A stretch of DNA of 64,000 nucleotides from Saprospiraceae bacterium (GTDB lineage Bacteria; Bacteroidota; Bacteroidia; Chitinophagales; Saprospiraceae). The translations under genes and the position numbers were made by a program. Below, piece by piece: positions 1-8,608 of the stretch. The notes under the pieces are model-generated. The model saw only the letters and a program-made list of their open reading frames with translations, searched no databases and had not been told where the DNA came from. Within the stretch, counting starts at the first letter, position 1. Each line of letters begins with the position of its first letter. The stretch is from positions 62,001 through 126,000 of the forward strand of contig JADKBO010000059.1 in assembly GCA_016715105.1 (NCBI GenBank). The letters are read 5' to 3'.

Positions 1-1
1 A

Positions 2-2152
2 TTGTCCTGGGATTTTGTGAATTTGGGAAATAAAGGATTGAAGTTAGAACCAACTAAAGATGCGAATATTTACAGCTTGACAGTTACTTTCAATCCTTAC
101 AATGATGCAGATGCGCAAGCTAAAGAATGGCAATTGTCTGAAGATATTTCTAGCCGGCCAAAATATACCTCTGATCAACCCATCGTTGATGCCTTATTTA
201 ATTTATCATTGGAAGAAGCGATCCAGAATATTGAAGCTGACAGTACTTTGAGAACAGGGGCAAAATGGGGTGGAGTTTGGACGCGTGATGTGAGTTATTC
301 TATTTTATTGACCTTTGCCTACCACGAACCCGAGGTCGCAAAAATTAGCTTACGCAAAAAAGTGAAGCGTGGAAGAATCATTCAAGACACAGGTTCTGGT
401 GGTGCATGGCCAGTATCTTCGGATAGGACAACTTGGTGTTTGGCGGCATGGGAAATCTACAAAGCTACAGGCGATAAGGCTTGGTTAGACGAAGTTTATC
501 CAATCATTAAGAATAGTTTGGAGGACGATTACAAAACTATTTATGATGCTAAATTTGGTCTGTATTCTGGGGAATCTTCGTTTTTGGATTGGCGAGAACA
601 AACCTATCCCAAATGGATGGACAATCGAGATATTTATGGATCTCACAATTTGGGAACAAATGTCGTGCATTATCAGGCACACCGGATTTTGGCTGAAATG
701 GCGAAACTCAAAGGTGAAGATGGAAAGATTTACAACGATAGAGCTGACGCTATAAAAAGGGGCATCAACGAATATTTCTGGATGAAAAACAAAGGTTATT
801 ATGGGCAATATTTATACGGCCGCTCAGATTTGATTTTGTCGCCACGATATGAGGCATTGGGCGAGGCGCTGGCAATTTTGTTCGATGTTGCTGACGATGA
901 AAAAGCGGCTTCTATTATTTCTAAATCTCCCTTGACGGCATTTGGAGTTACTTGTATTTATCCACAAATTCCGGGCATTCCGCCCTATCACAACAACGGT
1001 ATTTGGCCATTCGTGCAATCTTATTGGAATTGGGCAGCAGCAAAAACGGGCAACGAGGAAGTTTTAAATCATGGTTTGGCGAGCGTTTACCGTGCATCTG
1101 CCTTGTTTTTGACAAATTATGAAAACATGGTTGCTCAAACTGGCGATTTTTTGGGAACAGAAATTAATTCACACAGAATGTTGTGGAGCATGGCTGGCAA
1201 TATGGCTATGGTTTATCGGATTTTTATGGGTTTGGAATTTCAAAATGATGGTTTGTATTTTAATCCTGTATGTCCAAAAGTTTATGGAGGTACCAAAAAT
1301 TTATCCAATTACAAATATCGAAATGCCATTTTAAACATTACGGTCAAAGGTCATGGAACAGAAATCAAAAAGGTAACCATCAATGGCAAAGAATCAAAAG
1401 CTGCTTTTATTCCAAAAGACGCTGTGGGAAACCAAGAAATCATCATCGAATTGGCAAATAATGAGTTTCCGAATGCTGGTTTGAATATGATGGATAATCA
1501 CTTTTCACTACCAACCGTTTTAGCTAAAAAAGAAGGTGTCATTTTAAACTGGCAAGCCATTAAAGATGCAAAGGAGTTTCGCATTTATAAAAATGGAAAA
1601 TTGCTGAAAACCACAATTGAAACTTCATTTATAACGGCTGATGAAAATTACGCTTCTTACATGGTATCTGCTGTTGACGATTTAGGTTATGAAGGATTTG
1701 CAAGCGAACCAATTGTATTCGCAAAAAATGAAATCAAAATTGAATTAGAAAACATTGCTAACCCATCCAAACTACCTTATACTAATTTTTCGGGCAAAGG
1801 TTTTGTGGAAATATCACTTTCAAATAATAAAGAGATTGCCATAAAAGTTGAAGTTGAAAAAGAGGGGGATTATATTTTGGATTTTAAATATTCCAATGGC
1901 AATGGACCTTGGAATACCGATAATAAATGTGCGATTCGCAGTTTAACAGTAAATGGTCTGTACGAAGGTGTGATGGTCTTTCCTCAAAGGGGACAAAATG
2001 AATGGTCAGACTGGGGTTTTTCAAATGCTCGAAAAGTACATTTAATTGCAGGGGTTAATACGGTAAAACTTCATTTCGAGGATTGGAATAATAACATGAA
2101 TGTGGACGTAAATACGGCCATGTTGGATTATTTGAGGGTAATAAAAATTTGA
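2..2152 (+). CDS. Six-hairpin glycosidase with C-terminal CBM6/35-like module (5' end cut off)
   Basis: The reading frame is open to the left edge, so the true start and probably an N-terminal beta-domain lie outside the window. Residues ~60-440 are rich in aromatic helices with motifs such as WTRDVSYS, FLDWREQTYP, SPRYEALGEALA and NNGIWPFVQSYWNWAA, the look of an (alpha/alpha)6 six-hairpin glycosidase (GH63/GH78-like clan architecture). A short FnIII-like segment (~500-565) follows. The last ~130 residues (ELENIA...FSGKGFVEI...YILDFKYSNGNGPWN...LDYLRV) look like a CBM6/35-type beta-sandwich. The likely role is hydrolysis of a polysaccharide or glycan outside the cell or in the periplasm. The family number, substrate and catalytic acids cannot be fixed by eye; acidic residues in WTRDV and DWREQ are only candidates. 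The next gene has its own promoter-like box. Confidence 0.7.
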   Translation: MSWDFVNLGNKGLKLEPTKDANIYSLTVTFNPYNDADAQAKEWQLSEDISSRPKYTSDQPIVDALFNLSLEEAIQNIEADSTLRTGAKWGGVWTRDVSYSILLTFAYHEPEVAKISLRKKVKRGRIIQDTGSGGAWPVSSDRTTWCLAAWEIYKATGDKAWLDEVYPIIKNSLEDDYKTIYDAKFGLYSGESSFLDWREQTYPKWMDNRDIYGSHNLGTNVVHYQAHRILAEMAKLKGEDGKIYNDRADAIKRGINEYFWMKNKGYYGQYLYGRSDLILSPRYEALGEALAILFDVADDEKAASIISKSPLTAFGVTCIYPQIPGIPPYHNNGIWPFVQSYWNWAAAKTGNEEVLNHGLASVYRASALFLTNYENMVAQTGDFLGTEINSHRMLWSMAGNMAMVYRIFMGLEFQNDGLYFNPVCPKVYGGTKNLSNYKYRNAILNITVKGHGTEIKKVTINGKESKAAFIPKDAVGNQEIIIELANNEFPNAGLNMMDNHFSLPTVLAKKEGVILNWQAIKDAKEFRIYKNGKLLKTTIETSFITADENYASYMVSAVDDLGYEGFASEPIVFAKNEIKIELENIANPSKLPYTNFSGKGFVEISLSNNKEIAIKVEVEKEGDYILDFKYSNGNGPWNTDNKCAIRSLTVNGLYEGVMVFPQRGQNEWSDWGFSNARKVHLIAGVNTVKLHFEDWNNNMNVDVNTAMLDYLRVIKI

Positions 2153-2238
2153 TACAGCTGAATAGATAATTTATTATCAACCTTAGGTAATGGTTATTAA
2201 TTAACACTTTTCAAAATCTCAAACATCAAAAATTAGTT

Positions 2239-2246
2239 TAACTTTG
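2239..2246 (+). promoter_or_regulatory. Bacteroidota-type -7 box (TAACTTTG)
   Basis: TAACTTTG matches the TAnnTTTG -7 consensus of the Bacteroidota primary sigma factor. It ends 19 bases before the ATG at 2265, giving a short leader of about 12 bases. No clear -33 TTG partner is visible. The box contains the in-frame TTG at 2244, which argues that translation starts at 2265 instead. Confidence 0.4.
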
Positions 2247-2264
2247 ATAACTAAATTATTTAAA

Positions 2265-2684
2265 ATGGCCAAACAAGTATTTCTCAATTTTGCAGTAAAA
2301 GACGTTCAAAAATCTATGGACTTTTATACTGCTCTAGGTTTTACAAATAATCCCCAATTTTCGGATGATTCAGGCAAATGTATGGTATGGAGTGAACACA
2401 TTTATGTCATGTTATTGAATCATGAGAAATTTGCAAGCTTCGCAACTAAACCTATTGCAGATACTAAATCAAGTGTGGCTGGATTGTTTGCATTATCAGT
2501 CGAAAGCGCTGAAGAAGTGAGTACCATCATGGAAAATGGACTAAAGGCTGGAGGTATAGAACCATGTGAAATGAGAGACTATGGTTTTATGCAACAACGA
2601 ACCATTGAGGATTTTGATGGACACACTTGGGAAATTTTCTACATGGATTTGTCAAAAATGCCCACTGAACCAGCTGGTGAATAA
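2265..2684 (+). CDS. VOC family (glyoxalase/bleomycin-resistance fold) protein
   Basis: This 139-residue protein starts FLNFAVKDVQKSMDFY, the usual opening of a vicinal oxygen chelate domain, and ends with FDGHTWEIFYMD, the usual second-half metal-ligand strand. The length fits a single-chain VOC protein that dimerises. The subgroup resembles the lactoylglutathione-lyase-like proteins common in Bacteroidota (ACMV.E.IYVMLL type core), whose substrate is mostly unknown. I chose ATG 2265 over the upstream TTG at 2244 because the TTG lies in the -7 box. It stands alone between the glycosidase and the pirin gene. The fold is secure; the reaction is not. Confidence 0.85.
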   Translation: MAKQVFLNFAVKDVQKSMDFYTALGFTNNPQFSDDSGKCMVWSEHIYVMLLNHEKFASFATKPIADTKSSVAGLFALSVESAEEVSTIMENGLKAGGIEPCEMRDYGFMQQRTIEDFDGHTWEIFYMDLSKMPTEPAGE

Positions 2685-2805
2685 TTAACTGACCTCCGCA
2701 TTGCTTAAAATCAAATGAGCAATCAATTTGGTGATTGGAACAATTTCAAATTTTTTTGACAATACTGATCGTAAGATTCAAGTAGTGAATAAATAAAGCG
2801 TTGAT

Positions 2806-3690
2806 ATGTCAAACATCGATTTAATCATAGAAGAAAGAGCAACTGAAATTGGTAATTTTTTGGTGGGAAGACTCCTCCCATTTCGTCAAAAGCGCATGGT
2901 TGGTCCGTTTATTTACATTGACCACATGGGGCCAGTAAAATTGAATGAACGCAATAATTTTGATATTTTACCTCATCCACATATTGGTCTTTCTACGCTG
3001 ACATTTTTATTTGAAGGAAGTATTATGCACCGCGATTCCATAGGCAGTGCGGTAGAAATAAAGCCGGGGGCCGTGAATTTGATGACAGCAGGAAAGGGAA
3101 TCGTACACAGTGAACGAAGTCCAGAACACCTTCATGATTCTGAGACATACTTACATGGTCTGCAAATTTGGATTGCATTGCCTAAACATCTGGAGCAAAT
3201 GAATCCAGAATTTTTTCATACTTCTGCGGATGAAATTCCAACGTGGGAACAAGATGATGTCCAGTTTAAATTAATTGCTGGTGAAGCATTTGGCCGCAAA
3301 TCTGCAGTCCCGGTTTATAGTAAACTTTACATGATTGAGATAAAAAGTAAAACGGAAAGGCAACTGACAATTGGTGAGCATTTATATGGTGAATCTGGCC
3401 TCTACATTTTGGAAGGGGGCGTTGAAAGCGATGGAAATGTGTACGAATCCAAACAAATGTTGGTGACCAAAGAAAGTCAATTATGCGCATTTACCATCCA
3501 AGCAGACAGTACCATTTATATATTTGGTGGTGAGCCATTTGCTGAAGAACGTTTTATTGACTGGAACTTTGTTGCGACAAGTAAAACATTAATTGATGAT
3601 GCAAAGCAAAAATGGAAGGATCAAAAATTTGAGAAAGTAGTGGGTGACGAGACTGAATTTATACCTTACCCTACATTTCCTAAAAAGTAA
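2806..3690 (+). CDS. Pirin family protein
   Basis: This 294-residue cupin-fold protein has the pirin metal site: His57 and His59 in LPHPHIGLSTLTF, and the later His and Glu in GIVHSERS. The bicupin layout (N-terminal domain ~1-150, C-terminal domain ~165-280) and the length match the family. Pirins bind a single Fe and are described as redox-sensing cofactors, and some bacterial members show quercetin 2,3-dioxygenase activity. The substrate or partner here is unknown. The ATG follows a leader with no Shine-Dalgarno sequence, as is usual for the phylum. It is probably a single-gene unit. Confidence 0.95.
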   Translation: MSNIDLIIEERATEIGNFLVGRLLPFRQKRMVGPFIYIDHMGPVKLNERNNFDILPHPHIGLSTLTFLFEGSIMHRDSIGSAVEIKPGAVNLMTAGKGIVHSERSPEHLHDSETYLHGLQIWIALPKHLEQMNPEFFHTSADEIPTWEQDDVQFKLIAGEAFGRKSAVPVYSKLYMIEIKSKTERQLTIGEHLYGESGLYILEGGVESDGNVYESKQMLVTKESQLCAFTIQADSTIYIFGGEPFAEERFIDWNFVATSKTLIDDAKQKWKDQKFEKVVGDETEFIPYPTFPKK

Positions 3691-3766
3691 ATTGCTTTGA
3701 AGATGGGGAAGAATTATATTGAAATTGGCATTTTTAAAATTACTTCATGCCACAACGGAAAATTAA

Positions 3767-4219
3767 TTGAAAGTAAGGAACATTCATAAAAGAATTATAG
3801 ACCGACCAATCTCAGAAATTGGACCATTGCTTCATACTTTGGCGACAGATAATGACCAAATTATTGCTACCGACAAATGGCCAAAAATGAAATTGGACAA
3901 TGGTTTACAAATTGGTTCAAAAGGAGGCCATGGGCCAATTAGATATTTCATTGCCGATTTAGAGCTCAATAAATTCGTCAAATTTCAATTTGATATGAAA
4001 GGTTTTGAAGGCTTCCATAAATTTGAGATAATGGAATTAGGAACTGAAAAAACGGAAATTGTACACTTGATTGATATGGAAACTTCAGGGATAGCGACTA
4101 TGAAATGGTTATTCGCTTTCCGTTGGTTACACGATGCCTTCATTGAAGATGCTTTTGATAAAGTCGAAAATCGCTTCCAGAAAAGATCAAAAGCTGAGTG
4201 TATGGAGTACATGGGTTAG
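3767..4219 (+). CDS. SRPBCC-like small protein
   Basis: A 150-residue protein starting at TTG 3767; the in-frame TAA three bases before it rules out a longer form, and no good ATG follows. The pattern of an N-terminal strand (VRNIHKRIIDRPISEIG), internal beta-strands (IRYFIADLE, KFVKFQF, FEIMELG, TEIVHLIDME) and a long C-terminal helix (FIEDAFDKVENRF) is that of the START/SRPBCC helix-grip fold, which binds hydrophobic ligands. There is no signal peptide. No specific ligand or reaction can be named. The gene lies 76 bases after the pirin gene and could be co-transcribed. Confidence 0.65.
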   Translation: MKVRNIHKRIIDRPISEIGPLLHTLATDNDQIIATDKWPKMKLDNGLQIGSKGGHGPIRYFIADLELNKFVKFQFDMKGFEGFHKFEIMELGTEKTEIVHLIDMETSGIATMKWLFAFRWLHDAFIEDAFDKVENRFQKRSKAECMEYMG

Positions 4220-4313
4220 GATGTTGCGTAAGGTAATGAAGCCAAAGAGAAAAGCAAAAGCGCATAATTAAAGATCTATTTTGTTATAGATTTTACGTAA
4301 AAGATGTTGGAAA

Positions 4314-4838
4314 ATGCCAAGTATTGAAATAAAAAAAGCAAGTATCGAGAAACTACTTCAATTGCAAAAAATTAGCATTGAAACTTTTTTGGAGACTTAT
4401 GGCGCTGTCAACTCTGAAGAGAATATGGCGAAGTATTTGGCAGAAAGATTTTCACTTGAAAAATTGGCAACTGAACTATGTGACACTCACACTGAATTTT
4501 ATTTTGCCTGCATAAACAGTCAAATAATTGGATATTTAAAGCTCAATTTTGCACAATCTCAAACAGAATTGCAAGATGATAATTCCCTCGAAATAGAGCG
4601 TATTTATGTTTTGAAAGAATTTCATGGGAAAAAGATTGGACAATTATTTTATGAAAAAGCAATACAAATTGCCCGACAAAATAACTTGGAATTTATTTGG
4701 CTAGGTGTTTGGGAAGAGAACCATAGAGCTTTAAATTTTTATAAAAAAAACGGTTTTTTGGAGTTTGGTAAACACATTTTCAAATTGGGAAATGAGGATC
4801 AAGTTGACCTTATGATGAAACTAGAATTGACAAATTAA
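4314..4838 (+). CDS. GNAT family N-acetyltransferase
   Basis: A 174-residue single-domain acetyltransferase. Motif A is visible at ~92-118: the beta4 strand LEIERIYVLKEF followed by the acetyl-CoA pyrophosphate loop HGKKIG, matching Q/RxxGxG/A. The later WLGVWEENHRALNFYKKNGF segment is the usual motif B, ending in the xxFYxKxGF signature. The relatives are RimI/PaiA-like acetyltransferases with small-molecule or protein N-terminal substrates; which applies here is unknown. It has no signal peptide and is cytosolic. The ATG at 4314 fits the length of the family. Confidence 0.9.
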   Translation: MPSIEIKKASIEKLLQLQKISIETFLETYGAVNSEENMAKYLAERFSLEKLATELCDTHTEFYFACINSQIIGYLKLNFAQSQTELQDDNSLEIERIYVLKEFHGKKIGQLFYEKAIQIARQNNLEFIWLGVWEENHRALNFYKKNGFLEFGKHIFKLGNEDQVDLMMKLELTN

Positions 4839-4935
4839 CATTATGCGTGCTTCATATCTAAAAAGGATTATCTACTCTACTATTAAACTGCATTTAATTT
4901 AAATCACATTTTTTATTACCCACAATAAAAAGGAT

Positions 4936-5685
4936 ATGACAAAATCTGTATTAATCACATTTTTGATTTCTGCTGCAATTTGTATGAGCTGTATCAGCAA
5001 ACAAGTGAATACTGAATCAGGAAATACTGCTGCTGAGCAAACTTTAGCTGACACTCAGTCCAAACATTTAAAGCCCTTTAAACCTGAATTGCCAACGATC
5101 GGACTTTTAATGTACGATGGAGTTCTTCAAAGCGAAGTCATTGCATCATCCGATGTTTTTGCCAAATTCAGCGAAGACGGTAAACAGCTTTTCAACGTTG
5201 TATCAATTGCTCAAACCAAAGATGCCATCACAACTGAGGAAGGCATGCATTTTGTCCCTGATTACACTTTTGAGAATTGTCCTAAATTGACTGCTCTATT
5301 TGTTCCAAGTGCATATGACATGTACACTCAAGTTCATAACAAATCCATCGTCGATTTTATTAAAGAGAAAAATGAGGAAGTAGAGTATATCGTAAGCAAT
5401 TGCGCAGGTGCTCAATTAATCGGAGAATCAGGAATTGCAGACGGTAAAAAAATAGTTACTTGGATTGGTGGAGGGACACAGTTACAAAAAGATTATCCAA
5501 GTTTAAAGGTCCAAAACGATAGTTTGATCACTTTTGTAGAGGATGGTAAATTTCTTTCATCCAATGGTAACTTAGCTAGTTATATTTCCGCATTGACCTT
5601 ATTAGAAAAAATGACCAGTCTCGAACACAGAAAGTTTGTAGAAAGTTATCTATACCTTGATCGATTGCAGGATTGGAAGGAATAA
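4936..5685 (+). CDS. Exported DJ-1/PfpI-like lipoprotein
   Basis: The first 19 residues form a signal peptide ending in ICMSC, a lipobox-like site that puts Cys19 at the mature N-terminus, so the protein is probably membrane-anchored outside the cytoplasm. Residues ~50-235 form a DJ-1/PfpI flavodoxin-like domain: GLLMYDGVLQSEVI, and the nucleophile elbow VSNCAGAQLIGESG with Cys156. Most DJ-1/PfpI proteins are cytosolic, including the second copy at 19370, so an exported lipidated one is unusual. Related activities are glyoxalase, deglycase, chaperone and protease, and none can be assigned here. A ~35-residue linker rich in T, E and Q follows the lipid site. Confidence 0.8.
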   Translation: MTKSVLITFLISAAICMSCISKQVNTESGNTAAEQTLADTQSKHLKPFKPELPTIGLLMYDGVLQSEVIASSDVFAKFSEDGKQLFNVVSIAQTKDAITTEEGMHFVPDYTFENCPKLTALFVPSAYDMYTQVHNKSIVDFIKEKNEEVEYIVSNCAGAQLIGESGIADGKKIVTWIGGGTQLQKDYPSLKVQNDSLITFVEDGKFLSSNGNLASYISALTLLEKMTSLEHRKFVESYLYLDRLQDWKE

Positions 5686-5921
5686 GTAAATGTCGATAAA
5701 TCAATTCAAATAAGAATCAACTAAATTGATTGAAGTACTTGGAGCTTGGAATACTTAGAGCAAAGTAAAGGTCTTAAGAGTAAACTTTTATCTTTTCTCA
5801 GTGACACATTTTATCAGAATTTTCGTCATTGATTACATTGTCTTTAGCACCGGACATCTTCCAACCAAGAATAACAAAGGTGTCAATGTATATATTCCAA
5901 AATTAACCTGATTCTTTCAAG

Positions 5922-7310
5922 ATGAGCATCGTAAACGTCATATGTTATTTAGGAATAGTCATCATAGCTTCGAGTTTCATTTTTATTCCAAATCGAATTG
6001 CTGGTTTCATTAAACCGCTTACTGGTTTTGCAATAATATTAGCACTTGCTCAGTTTTTGATTGAAGGATATTATTGGCAATTCTTGCCAAGTTATTTGTT
6101 GTTATTTTTTTTGATCATAACTGTATTTTTCTTTAAAGATAGACAGAGTAAAATTCAAAAAAAGCCAATCAAAATTTCCTTAATATTATTGATTTTAGTC
6201 ACAATAGTTCCATGGTCCATTTTTCTTCCAGTTCCAAAATTGCCAAGTCCTAAAGGGCAATACCCAGTTGGAACCAGCATTTTTCGTTGGATCGATCATG
6301 ATCGGTCAGAACAATTAACTACGGATACAAGTGATTTTAGAAATGTAGTGGTACAAGCTTGGTATCCAAGGACATCAGATGCAATAGGCAATCATTCAAA
6401 ATATATAGATGGTTTACATAACCTGCCAAATAAAATTGGAATTCTGCCACGTTTTATTTTTGACCATTTTGATCAAGTTGAGACTCATGGAATGCTAAAT
6501 GCACAAATATCTTCAGCACAAAAACAATGGCCAGTCATCATATTTCTTACTGGAAATGGGGCAGCACGTGCGTTTTATACGGGCATTGTAAGTGGACTTG
6601 CCAGTCATGGATTTGTTGTTTTAGCAATGGATCATCCTTATGAGGCGATGATCACACAACTTGCAAACGGAGAGGTGGTGACACCAATCGAAGTGCACTC
6701 CAGTAGTGATCCAGACCTTACCAATTTTATGGAAAATCGTTTGAACACTAGAATCGCTGATGTCCAGTTTGTCATAAATAATATCATCCACGAAAATGAA
6801 TCAGCAGATGATTTTTTGTCGAAATTAGATACGAATCGCATGATGATCACAGGCCATTCTTTGGGCGGAGCCACTGCCGGAGCTGCTATGGCGCATGATC
6901 CTCGACTGATAGCTGCTGCAAATCTTGATGGTACTTTGTATGGAGAACTTCCAGAATCTTATGGTCCTCGTCCATTCCTATTGCTTGAAAGTAAAAAAGG
7001 TGACAGTATCCGGTATATGAGGTATGAAAATGGAAATCAAAAGTTATTCAAGCAATTTGGTGGCGGGTTTAGGTACGAAATCATTGAAGCAGATCATTAT
7101 AGTTTTACTGATGTTCCATTTTTCTTGGCTTTTCCTACTCGTGTTCTAGCAAGTAAATTTCTCAATTTTGGGAATATTCCTGAAAAAGCGCACCTTGCTA
7201 CTGTTGATATTTTGAATGTTTTCTTTAAAGGGGCGATGGAAAATGATTTTTCTGGGATAGATTCTGTTGCTGCACATTATGGGTTAATGCAAAAGCAAAT
7301 CATTAAATGA
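5922..7310 (+). CDS. Membrane-anchored alpha/beta hydrolase (PAF acetylhydrolase-like)
   Basis: A 462-residue protein with about three to four N-terminal transmembrane helices (residues ~1-105), then an alpha/beta hydrolase. The nucleophile elbow GHSLGG places the catalytic Ser at 313. The oxyanion region IFLTGNGAARAFYTGIVSGLASHGFVV and the late acid/His region (EADHYSFTD) fit the PAF-acetylhydrolase/dienelactone-hydrolase-like group that cuts short acyl esters. The catalytic domain would face the periplasm or cytoplasm depending on helix count. It is followed by a second membrane enzyme gene after 134 bases. Substrate unknown. Confidence 0.85.
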   Translation: MSIVNVICYLGIVIIASSFIFIPNRIAGFIKPLTGFAIILALAQFLIEGYYWQFLPSYLLLFFLIITVFFFKDRQSKIQKKPIKISLILLILVTIVPWSIFLPVPKLPSPKGQYPVGTSIFRWIDHDRSEQLTTDTSDFRNVVVQAWYPRTSDAIGNHSKYIDGLHNLPNKIGILPRFIFDHFDQVETHGMLNAQISSAQKQWPVIIFLTGNGAARAFYTGIVSGLASHGFVVLAMDHPYEAMITQLANGEVVTPIEVHSSSDPDLTNFMENRLNTRIADVQFVINNIIHENESADDFLSKLDTNRMMITGHSLGGATAGAAMAHDPRLIAAANLDGTLYGELPESYGPRPFLLLESKKGDSIRYMRYENGNQKLFKQFGGGFRYEIIEADHYSFTDVPFFLAFPTRVLASKFLNFGNIPEKAHLATVDILNVFFKGAMENDFSGIDSVAAHYGLMQKQIIK

Positions 7311-7444
7311 TGACTTATTTGTTTTAAAGTTTATCTTCGGTTCACGTATTTCACAATTACTGATGGAAGACAAAACGATCTTTCTTCATGCATGTATACA
7401 ATTGGTCAGGTTTTTCCAAAACAAACTTTAAGTGAAAATCAAAC

Positions 7445-8227
7445 ATGGATAAATTAAGCGCAAATAATAAAATTGATACCATAAGAATTATTATTTTTCT
7501 AGTAATTGCTTTTGGTGTTTCTAATATTTTTAGATTCAATATCTTTCACCTAAATGAAATATTGGAAGAAAATTCTGAATGGAGCTATTTAGTGACTCAG
7601 GGGATTCTTGAAGGAAGCGGTATATTCCTAGCAGGAATATTAGGGTTGTATTTGCTTAAGAAACAAAGGTCAATTGATATTTCATTTTTTGGAACATCCA
7701 AGGTTAAAAGCATATTAATGGCTATTGTTCCATCCGTTTTATTAATTGTAATTGGGGTAAAGAATAAATACGAAATCAACATTCATTTATATGGATTGAT
7801 TGCGGCTATTGGAAGTTTCATATACTGCATCATGGAAGAATATGGTTGGAGAGGTTACTTACAAGAGGAATTCAAATTTTTAAAACAGGGAATTAAATTT
7901 TTATTTATTGGGATTATATGGTATGCCTGGCATCTTAGTTTTCTTACAGAGGCAACGATCATGGACAATCTGTTTTTTTTAGGAACATTGATTATGGGTA
8001 GTTGGGGTATTGGAAAAGTTGCAGAATTAACCAATTCAATTTTAGCTTGTTCCTGTTTCCATTTGATTGTAAACATATTTATGTACAATCCCTTTTTCAA
8101 TGATGCTTTTACTGGTTTGTCAAAATTAATAATTTTAATTGTTTCATTAATTCTATGGATCATTCTACTCATTAAGTGGAAAAAAGGTGATCAGAAATTG
8201 GAGTTGCAAAAACAAGTTAAATTATAA
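7445..8227 (+). CDS. CPBP family intramembrane glutamic protease
   Basis: A 260-residue polytopic protein with about eight hydrophobic helices. All three family motifs are present: EEYGWR (Glu131, Glu132, Arg136), the WYAWHLSF motif with the second conserved His, and SCFHLIVNIF carrying HxxxN. This is the CAAX protease/bacteriocin-processing (Abi, Rce1-like) family, whose members cut prenylated or other membrane peptides, or act in bacteriocin self-immunity. No bacteriocin gene is seen beside it. The ATG at 7445 sits shortly before the first helix. Confidence 0.9.
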   Translation: MDKLSANNKIDTIRIIIFLVIAFGVSNIFRFNIFHLNEILEENSEWSYLVTQGILEGSGIFLAGILGLYLLKKQRSIDISFFGTSKVKSILMAIVPSVLLIVIGVKNKYEINIHLYGLIAAIGSFIYCIMEEYGWRGYLQEEFKFLKQGIKFLFIGIIWYAWHLSFLTEATIMDNLFFLGTLIMGSWGIGKVAELTNSILACSCFHLIVNIFMYNPFFNDAFTGLSKLIILIVSLILWIILLIKWKKGDQKLELQKQVKL

Positions 8228-8253
8228 ATTCATTAGCAAAGTCAAAGCATGTG

Positions 8254-8417
8254 TTTTCAGTTATCAGCTATCATTGGTTATGAAGTCCCATGTTGTAAAT
8301 AAGCCCTACCCACTTCTCACGTGATTTCATTTTCAAATTTGCTGATTGCTGAGATCTGATTGCTGAATTTATTCGTGAATTCTGCAAATCTGAAAACTGG
8401 CCACTGAAAGCTGAGCG
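8254..8417. repeat. Intergenic inverted heptad-repeat array (NNNTCAG ... CTGANNN)
   Basis: The 381-base gap 8228-8608 holds 7-bp units. The left arm has TTTTCAG, TTATCAG, CTATCAT in phase from 8254. The right arm has CTGATTG, CTGAGAT, CTGATTG, CTGAATT at 8342-8369, then CTGAAAA, CTGGCCA, CTGAAAG, CTGAGCG at 8390-8417. The left units are reverse complements of the right ones, so the region can fold back on itself. The same unit family occurs near 13.8 kb and 48.4-48.8 kb. No gene is visible in the gap. Confidence 0.75.
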
Positions 8418-8608
8418 CTTTTACCTCCAAATCAGGAGTCCCTTACTATTTCCAACATCAACGTAATTTGATTTTGCACCATTCTGTACTTCAGCATAGA
8501 ATTGCTTGAAAAGCCAAAATATGTTTTTTAATAGTTTTTTAATCTATTCTTTGAGCTATAGAGGTACTTATTGCCAATCTTTGCACACATCAACAACAAA
8601 ACTAAATC

